The notes under the pieces are model-generated. The model searched no databases and had not been told where the DNA came from. It was given only the letters and a program-made list of their open reading frames with translations. Shown in pieces: positions 1 through 7,777 of a stretch of 64,000 nt of DNA. Each line of letters opens with the position of its first letter. The first letter of the stretch is position 1. A program made the translations under genes and the position numbers. The DNA is from Gemmiger sp. An120 (lineage in GTDB: Bacteria > Bacillota > Clostridia > Oscillospirales > Ruminococcaceae), in contig NZ_NFLN01000007.1 of NCBI RefSeq assembly GCF_002160955.1, positions 62,001 to 126,000 of the forward strand, written 5' to 3'.

Positions 1-920
1 GCATGGGCATCGAGTTCACCTTTGTGAACCCGGACGCCAGCGAGGAAGAGCTGGACGCAGCTTTCCGTCCCAACACCAAGGCCCTGTTCGGTGAAACCAT
101 CGCCAACCCGGCGCTGACCGTGCTGGACATCGAGAAGTTTGCCCGGGTGGCTCACCGTCACGGCGTGCCCCTGATCGTGGACAACACCTTTGCCACCCCG
201 GTGAACTGCCGTCCCTTCGAGTGGGGTGCCGACATCGTGACCCACTCCACCACCAAGTACATGGACGGCCACGGCGCGGGCGTGGGCGGCTGCATTGTGG
301 ACAGCGGCAAGTTTGACTGGACCAAGTACGCGGACAAGTTCCCCGGCCTGTGCACCCCGGACGACAGCTACCACGGCGTGGTGTACACCGAGCGGTTCGG
401 CCTGGAGGGCGCCTACATCACCAAGGCTACCGCCCAGCTGATGCGGGACTTCGGCAGCATCCAGAGCCCCCAGAACGCTTTCCTGCTGAACCTGGGCCTG
501 GAGAGCCTGCACGTGCGGATGCAGCGCCATTGCGAGAACGCCCAGGCGGTGGCCGAGTACCTGCAGGGCCACGACAAGATCGCCTGGGTGGAGTACTGCG
601 GCCTGCCCGGCAACAAGTACTACGAACTGGCCCAGAAGTATATGCCCAGCGGCAGCTGCGGCGTGGTCAGCTTCGGGGTCAAGGGCGGGCGCAAGGCCGC
701 TGAAAACTTCATGAAGCACCTGAAGATGGCCGCCATCGAGACCCACGTGGCCGACGCCCGCACCTGCTGCCTGCACCCCGCCAGCGCCACCCATCGCCAG
801 ATGAACGACGAGGAGCTGCGCGCCGCCGGCGTAGGCCCGGATCTGGTGCGGCTGAGCTGCGGCATTGAAGACAAGCGGGATCTGATCGCCGACCTGGAGC
901 AGGCGCTGGCCCAGATCTGA
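1..920 (+). CDS. metY: O-acetylhomoserine sulfhydrylase (MetY), 5' end missing
   Basis: PLP-dependent Cys/Met metabolism enzyme that makes homocysteine from O-acetylhomoserine and sulfide in the cytoplasm. About 305 residues are visible, against 420-430 for the family, so the gene begins upstream of the window; the ATG at position 3 is internal. The PLP-lysine motif HSTTKYMDGHG is present (lysine about residue 85 of the visible part), as is the DNTFATP segment. The C-terminal part, with the conserved LSCGIED, is complete. metA follows after 34 bp, so the two probably form a methionine operon; its regulatory leader would lie outside the window. Family membership is clear; the choice of MetY over MetZ/MetB rests on the pairing with an acetyl-type MetA. 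Confidence 0.9.
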   Translation, partial: MGIEFTFVNPDASEEELDAAFRPNTKALFGETIANPALTVLDIEKFARVAHRHGVPLIVDNTFATPVNCRPFEWGADIVTHSTTKYMDGHGAGVGGCIVDSGKFDWTKYADKFPGLCTPDDSYHGVVYTERFGLEGAYITKATAQLMRDFGSIQSPQNAFLLNLGLESLHVRMQRHCENAQAVAEYLQGHDKIAWVEYCGLPGNKYYELAQKYMPSGSCGVVSFGVKGGRKAAENFMKHLKMAAIETHVADARTCCLHPASATHRQMNDEELRAAGVGPDLVRLSCGIEDKRDLIADLEQALAQI

Positions 921-954
921 GATCTTTCAAAATTCCACAGAACGGAGGGCCCCC

Positions 955-1884
955 ATGCCCCTGATCATTCCCCAGGATCTGCCCGCCTACAGCCAGCTGG
1001 GCAGCGAAAACGTATTTGTGATGCACCGTCAGCGGGCGGCCACCCAGGACATCCGGCCGCTGCGCATTCTGGTGCTGAACCTGATGCCCACCAAGATCGC
1101 CACCGAGACCCAGCTGGCCCGGCTGCTGGCCAACAGCCCGCTGCAGGTGCAGCTGACCTTTCTGCGCACCGCCACCCACGCGGCGGCGCACGTGTCGGCA
1201 GAACACCTGGAGGCCTTCTACACCACCTTTGACCAGGTGAAGGACCAGCGGTTCGACGGCATGATCATCACCGGCGCGCCGGTGGAGCAGATGCCCTTTG
1301 AACAGGTGGACTACTGGCCGGAGCTCTGCCGCATCTTTGAGTTCAGCAAGACCAACGTCTACTCCACCCTGCATGTGTGCTGGGGGGCGCAGGCGGCGCT
1401 GTACTACCACTACGGCATCCCCAAGGTGCCGCTGGAACACAAGATGTTCGGCATCTTCCGGCATCGGGTCACCCGCCCGGCCAATCCTTTGGTGCGGGGC
1501 TTTGACGAAGAGTTCTGGGCCCCCCACTCCCGCCATACCGGGGTGGACCCCCAGGCCCTGGCCGCCTGCGGCGCGGTGCGGATGCTGGCCGAAAGCGAGG
1601 AGGCCGGGCCCTATCTCATGGGCATTGACAGCGGCCGCCAGATCTTTGTCACCGGCCACCCGGAGTATGACCGGATGACCCTGGACGCGGAATACCGCCG
1701 GGATCTGGACCGGGGCCTGCCCATCGCGCCCCCGGCCAACTACTACCCGGACAACGATCCCACCCGCGAGCCGGTGCACCGCTGGCGCAGCCATGCGTTC
1801 CTGCTCTACGCCAACTGGCTCAACTACTACGTCTATCAGGACACCCCCTTCGATCTGGACAAGCTGTCCCCCTCGATGGAGTAA
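955..1884 (+). CDS. metA: Homoserine O-acetyltransferase (MetA family)
   Basis: Activates homoserine for methionine synthesis. The 309-residue length matches the family. Catalytic residues fall at the usual positions: nucleophile C142 in HVCWGAQ, H235 and E237 in GHPEYD. Residue 111 is glutamate (GAPVEQMPFE), and in this family E111 favours acetyl-CoA while glycine favours succinyl-CoA, so despite the common name this is predicted to be an acetyltransferase. That fits the O-acetylhomoserine-using MetY immediately upstream. The ATG follows an AACGGAGGG ribosome site. A strong hairpin terminator lies 10 bp after the stop, so metY-metA is the end of the transcript. Confidence 0.95.
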   Translation: MPLIIPQDLPAYSQLGSENVFVMHRQRAATQDIRPLRILVLNLMPTKIATETQLARLLANSPLQVQLTFLRTATHAAAHVSAEHLEAFYTTFDQVKDQRFDGMIITGAPVEQMPFEQVDYWPELCRIFEFSKTNVYSTLHVCWGAQAALYYHYGIPKVPLEHKMFGIFRHRVTRPANPLVRGFDEEFWAPHSRHTGVDPQALAACGAVRMLAESEEAGPYLMGIDSGRQIFVTGHPEYDRMTLDAEYRRDLDRGLPIAPPANYYPDNDPTREPVHRWRSHAFLLYANWLNYYVYQDTPFDLDKLSPSME

Positions 1885-1894
1885 CAACAGACAA

Positions 1895-1925
1895 ACGCCC
1901 TGCCGGAACCCGGCAGGGCGTTTTG
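1895..1925 (+). terminator. Rho-independent terminator after metA
   Basis: A 12-bp stem (1895-1906 with 1910-1921), a 3-nt loop and a TTTT run that overlaps the stem end. It closes the metY-metA transcript. Confidence 0.9.
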
Positions 1926-2011
1926 TGTTTCTGTACCCATGTGTAAGGCCGCTGCCCGTATCAGGCAGCGGCCCTCGCAAAGAGAAAAGGGGAGAGAAAA
2001 AATCCAGTCAA

Positions 2012-2653
2012 TCAGGCAGTAGCCCGGCACATCGACACCGCAGCGTCGGCGGCAGAGGCCGCGTCGGGGGTGTAGCAGTCGGCGCCGATCTGGTCGCAGA
2101 AGGTCTGGGTAACGGGGGCGCCGCCCACCATGATCTTGACCTTGTCGCGGATGCCAGCCTCGCCGGCCTTCTTCACAACCTCTTCCATCATGCCCATGGT
2201 GGTGGTCAGCAGGGCGGAGCAGCAGATGATCTGGCAGCCCTGATCGATGGCGGTCTGTACGTAGGTCTCGGGGGCCACGTCGGTGCCCAGGTCGATGACC
2301 TCCAGGCCCTTGCCCTCCATCATCATCTTGACCAGGTTCTTGCCGATATCATGCAGGTCGCCCTTGACGGTGCCGATGCACACCTTGCCGGCCGCTTCCA
2401 CACCCGCGTCGGCCATCAGGGGCTTCAGCAGGGCAGCGCCCATGTTCATGGCGCGGGCCGCCACCAGAACTTCCGGCACAAAGACTTCGTTGTTCTTGAA
2501 CTTCTCGCCGATCACGCTCATGCCATCCAGAAGGCCCTCGTCCAGGATCTGCTGGACAGGAATGCCCTGGTCAATCGCCTGCTGAACCAGCTCTTTGACG
2601 ATCTTGGCCTTGCCGCGCTGCAGGTTTTCGGAAATATCTGTCAAAATGCTCAT
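2012..2653 (-). CDS. Methyltransferase corrinoid protein (MtaC/MtbC-like)
   Basis: A 213-residue cobalamin carrier of corrinoid methyltransferase systems. Residues 1-85 form the helical B12-binding cap and residues 90-213 the Rossmann B12 domain with the cobalt-ligand motif GDLHDIGKNLV (H101). Such proteins shuttle methyl groups between a substrate methyltransferase and a second methyltransferase. No substrate methyltransferase (MttB, MtaB) or reductive activator is adjacent, so the methyl donor is unknown; a UroD-family protein at 32255-33316 is a possible partner only by family. The start has a good AAGGAGAGGCACC ribosome site. An inverted repeat TTGGTAA/TTACCAA at 2753-2789 lies upstream and could be an operator. 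Confidence 0.88.
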   Translation of the reverse strand: MSILTDISENLQRGKAKIVKELVQQAIDQGIPVQQILDEGLLDGMSVIGEKFKNNEVFVPEVLVAARAMNMGAALLKPLMADAGVEAAGKVCIGTVKGDLHDIGKNLVKMMMEGKGLEVIDLGTDVAPETYVQTAIDQGCQIICCSALLTTTMGMMEEVVKKAGEAGIRDKVKIMVGGAPVTQTFCDQIGADCYTPDAASAADAAVSMCRATA

Positions 2654-2795
2654 GGTGCCTCTCCTTTTTATCCATGTGTTGCGGCCGTGCCCGGCCCTTT
2701 TCTTTAACTATATCTTTCCCGGCCGGATTTCTCTTGTAGAAAATCGCCCAAATTGGTAATTTTTTGTCTTTATTTTTATTGTTTACCAAAGCGAC

Positions 2796-2828
2796 AAAAA
2801 CCGGGAAGCCCCAACAGGGCTTCCCGGT
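2796..2828 (-). terminator. Terminator of the lipoprotein gene
   Basis: A 12-bp perfect stem (2800-2811 with 2817-2828). Read on the minus strand it is followed by TTTTT, so it ends transcription from 3976. Confidence 0.85.
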
Positions 2829-2851
2829 CTGGTCTGCTATGGAAAAAGCGC

Positions 2852-3976
2852 TCAGTGCGCGGTGCTCATGAGCTGGTCGATGACCTTGTTGGCCATGGTG
2901 TTCATCAGCACGTAGGGCTCGCCGTATTGGCTCACAGCGGTCTCGTAGTTCTCGCCCATCATTTCCTGGGCAGCGGCGGTGTCCACGGTGATACCCTGGG
3001 CCTCGGCCACAGCCTGCAGGATCAGGGCCTCCTTGGCGGCGGCCTCAATGTTCTCCGCCTGGGCCTCCACCAGCGCGTCCTGGCTCTCCGCCTGGAGCAT
3101 CTGGCTGATGAAGTCGTTCAGCTCCATGCCGAAGTAGGACGCGTAGGTGTTGTAGTAGTCCAGCATCACATACGCCTGGTACTCCTTCATGGTGTCCGGC
3201 ACCTGGGACACGGTGGAGTTGTCGTTCATGTAGGTGATCACGTAGTTGTGGGTGTTGTACTGCACGATGCTTTCCTTGATGGCCTGCTCCAGCTCGGCGG
3301 TGGTGGTGTAGCCGCCGTTGTCGGCGAACTTCTCGGCCACAAAGGCATCGTTGTACTCGGGCAGCTGGCTGTCCTCAATATAGTTGATGGTGGTCACAAA
3401 CACAGCGTCCTTGCCGGCCAGATCCGGGTTGTTCTCGTAGGGATCGGGGAAGGTAACCTCCACATTGAAGGTCTCGCCGGGCATATGGCCGATCAGCTGC
3501 TCCAGGAAATCGTCGATGTAGCTGGTCACACCGATGGTCACGCTGGTGCCGGCGCCCTGGGTGCTGCCACCCTCAAACTCCACGCCGTCCACGCTGCCCA
3601 CGTAGTCGATGTTCACGGTGTCGCCGTCTTCCACGGCCCGGTCGGTCACCTCGATGGTGGTGGCGTAGCTGGCCAGCACGCTGTCCACCTGGGCCTGCAC
3701 GTCTTCGTCAGACACGGTGGTCACATCCTCGGGCAGGGTGATGGCCTCGTAGCCCTCGGGCAGGGTGACGTAGTCCAGCGCGGTCACGCCCTCCCAGCGG
3801 CCGTCGGCCGCGATGTTCTGGCTGTAGTCAAAACCGCCGGTGTAGTTGTATTTCGCATCCCCCTCGGCCGCCGAGGAATCCCCGGAACCGGATGCGTCGC
3901 CGGAACAGCCGGCCAGCGTGAACAGCATTGCCAGGCACAGCGCCAGGCTCAGCAGCTTGAAAGTCCTTTTCTTCAA
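2852..3976 (-). CDS. FKBP/trigger-factor-like lipoprotein
   Basis: A 374-residue exported lipoprotein: signal peptide with lipobox LAGC (Cys about 24), a Ser/Gly/Asp-rich linker, an FKBP-type peptidyl-prolyl isomerase domain at about 110-200 (core pattern VEDGDTVNIDYVGSVDGVEF), and a trigger-factor-like helical C-terminal part to 374. By analogy it should assist folding of secreted proteins on the outer face of the membrane. It is a single gene with its own terminator and an upstream AGGAGGG ribosome site. Isomerase activity is inferred from fold similarity; it could act as a chaperone only. Confidence 0.8.
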   Translation of the reverse strand: MKKRTFKLLSLALCLAMLFTLAGCSGDASGSGDSSAAEGDAKYNYTGGFDYSQNIAADGRWEGVTALDYVTLPEGYEAITLPEDVTTVSDEDVQAQVDSVLASYATTIEVTDRAVEDGDTVNIDYVGSVDGVEFEGGSTQGAGTSVTIGVTSYIDDFLEQLIGHMPGETFNVEVTFPDPYENNPDLAGKDAVFVTTINYIEDSQLPEYNDAFVAEKFADNGGYTTTAELEQAIKESIVQYNTHNYVITYMNDNSTVSQVPDTMKEYQAYVMLDYYNTYASYFGMELNDFISQMLQAESQDALVEAQAENIEAAAKEALILQAVAEAQGITVDTAAAQEMMGENYETAVSQYGEPYVLMNTMANKVIDQLMSTAH

Positions 3977-4119
3977 TCTAATACCCTCCTAAGAGAAATT
4001 CTTATCTATTATACACCGTCAGGCCGCAAAAAAACAGGGGTTTCACAAAATACAAACAATTTCCCGCCGCAGCTTTTTTAACATCCGGCCCTCTGCCGCA
4101 AAAAATTTTGCCCGGTCTC

Positions 4120-4148
4120 TTGACTTTAGTAAAAAAAAGTGATAGAGT
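4120..4148 (+). promoter_or_regulatory. Sigma-A promoter of the trpXYZ leader
   Basis: TTGACT at 4120-4125 and TAGAGT at 4143-4148 with 17-bp spacing, placed just upstream of the T-box stem I. Confidence 0.75.
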
Positions 4149-4152
4149 ATCC

Positions 4153-4447
4153 CTAAACCGATGAGGCGGAGATAAAACTGCACAGCGCACTTCCAGAGAG
4201 CCCGGTCAGCTGGAAACGGGCAGAAAGCGGGGCAGACAAATGGACCGCCGAGGGCGGGGTGAAGGGCCGCAAAGCCTGGGTAGCCCGCGCCGGGAGCCTC
4301 CCGTTACCGGGGCAGGGGCGTGTTGGCGCTCCGCTGAGTGGCCGTGTTTTCGCGGCAAGCAAGGTGGCACCGCAGGTGTCGGCGTTTTATGAACTGTCCG
4401 GCCTGTCCTTGCACAGTCTATCACTGTGCGGGGGCAGGCCGTTTTGT
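4153..4447 (+). ncRNA. T-box leader, tRNA-Trp specific
   Basis: A tRNA-sensing transcription attenuator. Stem I shows the conserved AGAGAG (4195-4200) and the apical GCTGGAAA. Its base pairs GGCGG (4165-4169) with CCGCC (4245-4249), and CTGC with GCAG, enclosing the specifier loop whose 3' strand reads AAATGGA: specifier TGG (4241-4243) followed by the usual purine. The T-box sequence AGGTGGCACCGC is at 4362-4373; its TGGC can pair with the GCCA end of tRNA-Trp (discriminator G). An intrinsic terminator spans 4399-4447. Uncharged tRNA-Trp should therefore switch on the importer downstream. Confidence 0.92.
4399..4447 (+). terminator. T-box regulated terminator
   Basis: A long interrupted stem, CGGCCTG pairing with CAGGCCG with an inner GCACAG/CTGTGC helix, followed by TTTTG. 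It is mutually exclusive with the antiterminator that contains the T-box motif. Confidence 0.85.
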
Positions 4448-4481
4448 ATTTCCTCCCCCGGCAAAAAGGAGGCGCATCGCT

Positions 4482-4544
4482 ATGACGAACCGTTCCCACC
4501 CTCACGCCCCCACCGCGCGGCGATGGCGCCGATGGCGCGGCTGA
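4482..4544 (+). CDS. Trp-codon leader peptide upstream of trpX
   Basis: A 20-codon reading frame between the T-box terminator and trpX. It has a near-perfect AAAGGAGG ribosome site 9 bp upstream of its ATG, stronger than that of trpX. The C-terminal end reads ARRWRRWRG, with two TGG codons close to the stop. The DNA around the Trp codons can fold in competing ways: the heptamer GATGGCG occurs twice (4522 and 4531), once per Trp codon, and either copy can pair with CGCCATC (4556-4562); the stop codon sits in the hairpin CGGCTGAGAGCCG (4539-4551) followed by TTTT. I infer a ribosome-stalling regulator rather than a functional peptide. Confidence 0.65.
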   Translation: MTNRSHPHAPTARRWRRWRG

Positions 4545-4597
4545 GAGCCGTTTTCCGCCATCCACACCGCCAGAACAAAAGAAATGAGGGTATTGTC

Positions 4598-5617
4598 ATG
4601 ACCATGAAAAAATTGTTTGCCGCCGCCGCATCCGCCCTGTTCGCCCTGTCCCTGACCGCCTGCGGCGCGGGTTCTTCCTCTTCCGCCGCCGGCACCTCCT
4701 CCACCGCGGGCAATTCCTCCGCCGGCGAGGGCTACCGCATCGCCATCGTGCAGCAGATGGACCACGCCTCCCTGGACGAGATCCGGCTGGCCATCGAGGC
4801 CGAGCTGGACGCCAAGGCCGAGGAGCTGGGCATCACCATTGAATACAAAGAGTTCAACGGCCAGAACGACCCCACCCTGCTGGGCCAGATCGGCACCCAG
4901 GTAGTCAGCGACGGCTTTGACGCCATCATCCCCATCGCCACCCTGGCGGCCCAGCAGATGCAGCTGGCCACCGAGGGCACCGACATCCCGGTGGTGTTTG
5001 CCGCCATCTCCGACCCGGAGGGCGCGGGCATGACCGGCGAAAACGTGACCGGCACCAGCGACGCGCTGGACACCACCATGATCCTGGACATGATGCTGGC
5101 CCAGAACCCGGATCTCAAGACCGTGGGCCTGCTGTACAGCCAGTCCGAACCGAACAGCGCCCTGCCCATCGCCCAGGCCAAGGAATACCTGGACAGCAAG
5201 GGCATCGCCTATGTGGAGCGCACCGGCAACACCAACGATGAGGTCATCAGCGCCCTGACCAGCATGCTGGACCAGGTGGACGCCATCTTCACCCCCACCG
5301 ACAACGTGGTGGCCGCCGTGGAACTGGCCATCGCCCCCACCATGATCGAGGCGGGCGTGCCCCATTACGCCGGCGCGGACTCCTTTGTGCGCAACGGCGC
5401 CTTTGCCACCTGCGGCTGCAACTACACCGAGCTGGGCGCGGTGACCGCCGACATGGCCATTGAGGCCCTGCAGACCGGCACCATCCCCGCGGTTCAGCAG
5501 GTAGCCGGCAACATCATCACCGTGAACACCGAAACCGCCGCCGGCCTGGGCGCAGACTACAGCATGTTTGCCGATATGGCCGAAAGCCTGGTGGAGGTCA
5601 CCACCACCGAAGACTGA
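4598..5617 (+). CDS. trpX: ABC transporter substrate-binding lipoprotein, tryptophan (TrpX-like)
   Basis: A 339-residue solute-binding lipoprotein of the COG2984/ABC_sub_bind family: signal peptide, lipobox LTAC, Ser/Gly/Ala-rich linker to about residue 45, then a two-lobed periplasmic-binding fold beginning YRIAIVQQMDHASLDEI. The start ATG has a GAGGG ribosome site; a second ATG two codons later would also serve. It is followed by a permease and an ATPase. Tryptophan is assigned from the Trp T-box and Trp leader peptide in front of the gene and from the known TrpXYZ family, not from binding residues. Confidence 0.85.
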   Translation: MTMKKLFAAAASALFALSLTACGAGSSSSAAGTSSTAGNSSAGEGYRIAIVQQMDHASLDEIRLAIEAELDAKAEELGITIEYKEFNGQNDPTLLGQIGTQVVSDGFDAIIPIATLAAQQMQLATEGTDIPVVFAAISDPEGAGMTGENVTGTSDALDTTMILDMMLAQNPDLKTVGLLYSQSEPNSALPIAQAKEYLDSKGIAYVERTGNTNDEVISALTSMLDQVDAIFTPTDNVVAAVELAIAPTMIEAGVPHYAGADSFVRNGAFATCGCNYTELGAVTADMAIEALQTGTIPAVQQVAGNIITVNTETAAGLGADYSMFADMAESLVEVTTTED

Positions 5618-5734
5618 TCCTCTCCGCCGCAAACCCCTCGCGGCCGGGGCCGTGCCGGGCAGGCTGTCCGGTGCGGCCCTGCGCGGGGGGCGCGGCGTTT
5701 GTGGTATTCCAAGCTGTAAGGAGGCTGAATTCCC

Positions 5735-6694
5735 ATGTCATCCTTTCTCACCCTGGCCATCGTGCAGAACGCCCTGGAACTGGGCTTTGTCTACGCGCTG
5801 GTGGCGCTGGCGCTCTATCTGAGCTACAGCGTGCTGAACATCGCGGACCTGTCCACCGACGGATGTTTTGTGCTGGGCTGTGCGGTGGGGGCCACCGTGG
5901 CCCTGGCCGGCCATCCGGTGCTGGCGCTGTTTGCCGCCATGGGCGCGGGCGTTGTGTCCGGCTTTGTCACCGCCTTTCTCCAGACCCGGCTGGGGGTGCA
6001 GAGCATCCTGGCGGGCATCATTGTAAACACCGGCCTGTACACCGTGAATATCGCGGCCATGGGCTTTTCCAGCAACCTGAACCTGTTCACCGTTGATACC
6101 CTGTTTACCCGGTTTGCAGCGCTGCTGAGGGGCACCCCGCTGGAGGGCTGGGGCGGCCTTGTCCTGGCGGCGGGCATCACCCTGCTGGCCACGCTGGCAC
6201 TGCGGCTGTTCCTGGGCACCCGGCTGGGTCTGAGCATTCGCGCCACCGGCGACAACGCCGATATGGTGCGTTCCTCCTCCATCAACCCGGCTTTTACCAT
6301 CACGGTGGGGCTGTGCATCAGCGGGTCGCTCACCGCCCTGTCCGGCGCGGTGCTGGCCCAGTACCAGAAAACCTGCGATGTAAACCTGGGCACCGGCATG
6401 GTGACCATCGCCCTGGCCAGCCTGATCATCGGCGAGACCCTGCTGGGCTGGGCCGGGCCCCGGGCGCGGATGCTGGCCCCGGTGGTGGGCAGCGTGGTTT
6501 ACCGGTTCATCATGGCCATCGCGCTGCGGCTGAACCTGCCCGCCGAATGCCTGAAGCTGGTCAGCGCCATCATCGTGGCGGTAGCCATCGCCGCGCCCCG
6601 GCTGCGGCAGCTGGCCGCGCTGCAGAAGCGTAAAATGGCGGCCGCCGGCGCCCGCCGCGCCCGCGCCGCGAAAGGAGGCGATGCCGGATGCTGA
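5735..6694 (+). CDS. trpY: ABC transporter permease, tryptophan (TrpY-like)
   Basis: A 319-residue inner-membrane permease of the COG4120 (branched-chain-permease-like) type, with about eight to nine hydrophobic segments and family patterns such as LSYSVLNIADLSTDG and RATGDNADM. It forms the channel of the trpXYZ importer. A ribosome site AAGGAGG precedes the ATG. The C-terminal tail is very rich in Ala, Arg and Lys and contains the ribosome site of the next gene, with which it overlaps by 7 bp, so the two are translationally coupled. A 117-bp gap separates it from trpX. Confidence 0.88.
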   Translation: MSSFLTLAIVQNALELGFVYALVALALYLSYSVLNIADLSTDGCFVLGCAVGATVALAGHPVLALFAAMGAGVVSGFVTAFLQTRLGVQSILAGIIVNTGLYTVNIAAMGFSSNLNLFTVDTLFTRFAALLRGTPLEGWGGLVLAAGITLLATLALRLFLGTRLGLSIRATGDNADMVRSSSINPAFTITVGLCISGSLTALSGAVLAQYQKTCDVNLGTGMVTIALASLIIGETLLGWAGPRARMLAPVVGSVVYRFIMAIALRLNLPAECLKLVSAIIVAVAIAAPRLRQLAALQKRKMAAAGARRARAAKGGDAGC

Positions 6695-7497
6695 CCCTGA
6701 CCGATCTGAGCAAGACCTTCAATCCCGGCACCGTAAACGAGAAAAAGGCCCTGCAAAAGGTGAACCTGCACCTGGCGCCGGGGGATTTCGCCACCATCGT
6801 GGGCTCCAACGGGGCGGGCAAAAGCACCCTGTTTGCCGCCATCGCCGGCGGCTTTTACCCGGACGAGGGCAGCGTGGAGCTGGACGGGCAGGACGTGACC
6901 TTCCTGCCGGAGCACAAGCGCAGCCGCCAGCTGGGCCGCCTGTTCCAGGACCCGCTGCGGGGCACCGCCCCCCATATGACCATTGAGGAAAACCTGTCCC
7001 TGGCCTATCTGCGGGCCAGCCGGGCCAAGGGCGGCATCCTGAGCCGGGTGACCAAGGCGCAGCGGGAACTGTTCCGGGAGCGTCTGGCCTCGCTGGGCCT
7101 GGGCCTGGAGGACCGGATGAAGCAGCCGGTGGGGCTGCTGAGCGGCGGCCAGCGGCAGGCGCTGACCCTGCTGATGGCCACCCTGGTGACCCCGAAGCTG
7201 CTGCTGCTGGACGAGCACACCGCCGCCCTGGACCCGGGCACCGCCGCGGTGGTGCTGGACCTGACCGAAAAGATCGTGGCGGAAAATCGCATCACCTGCC
7301 TGATGATCACCCACAACATGCCGGACGCGCTGCGGCTGGGCAACCGGACCCTGATGATGGATTCCGGCCGGATCGTGCTGGACGTGCAGGGCGAGGAGCG
7401 GGCCGGCATGACGGTGGCCGACCTGCTGGAGCGGTTTGGCCGCAGCACCGGCCGCGCCATGGACAACGACCGCATCCTGCTGAGCGGCCTGGAATAA
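6688..7497 (+). CDS. trpZ: ABC transporter ATPase, tryptophan (TrpZ-like)
   Basis: A 269-residue ATP-binding subunit of the COG1101 type. Walker A GSNGAGKST, Q-loop LFQDP, signature LSGGQRQ and Walker B LLLLDEH are all intact, with a switch histidine in ITHNM. The Walker B glutamate is followed by His-Thr where many relatives have Pro-Thr. It powers the trpXYZ importer. The ATG overlaps the permease stop, and the operon ends at a terminator 10 bp further on. Confidence 0.9.
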   Translation: MLTLTDLSKTFNPGTVNEKKALQKVNLHLAPGDFATIVGSNGAGKSTLFAAIAGGFYPDEGSVELDGQDVTFLPEHKRSRQLGRLFQDPLRGTAPHMTIEENLSLAYLRASRAKGGILSRVTKAQRELFRERLASLGLGLEDRMKQPVGLLSGGQRQALTLLMATLVTPKLLLLDEHTAALDPGTAAVVLDLTEKIVAENRITCLMITHNMPDALRLGNRTLMMDSGRIVLDVQGEERAGMTVADLLERFGRSTGRAMDNDRILLSGLE

Positions 7498-7506
7498 ACC
7501 GAATCT

Positions 7507-7540
7507 GTACCCCGGAGGCCCGCGCCTCCGGGGTATTTTG
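7507..7540 (+). terminator. Terminator of trpXYZ
   Basis: A stem of about 12 bp, TACCCCGGAGGC pairing with GCCTCCGGGGTA, followed by a T-rich ATTTTG. Confidence 0.85.
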
Positions 7541-7777
7541 CGCTTTACACAAAGTTTCTCCGTTTTTCTTGTACATGTAATACAAAACCCATCGGCCCCG
7601 TGGCGGCAAAAGATTGTCGATTTTCCAAGCTGTTCAAGCGGGTGCGGGGCGGCTATAATAGGTGCGGTGCCGCGCGGGAAGGGAAAGCCCGCCGCGGCCG
7701 GGAAGAAACGCGGCCAAAAAGGGCCGCAGCGGGAAAGGCGGCAAGAGGCCGCACAGAGGGAAAGTGAGGAACATATC

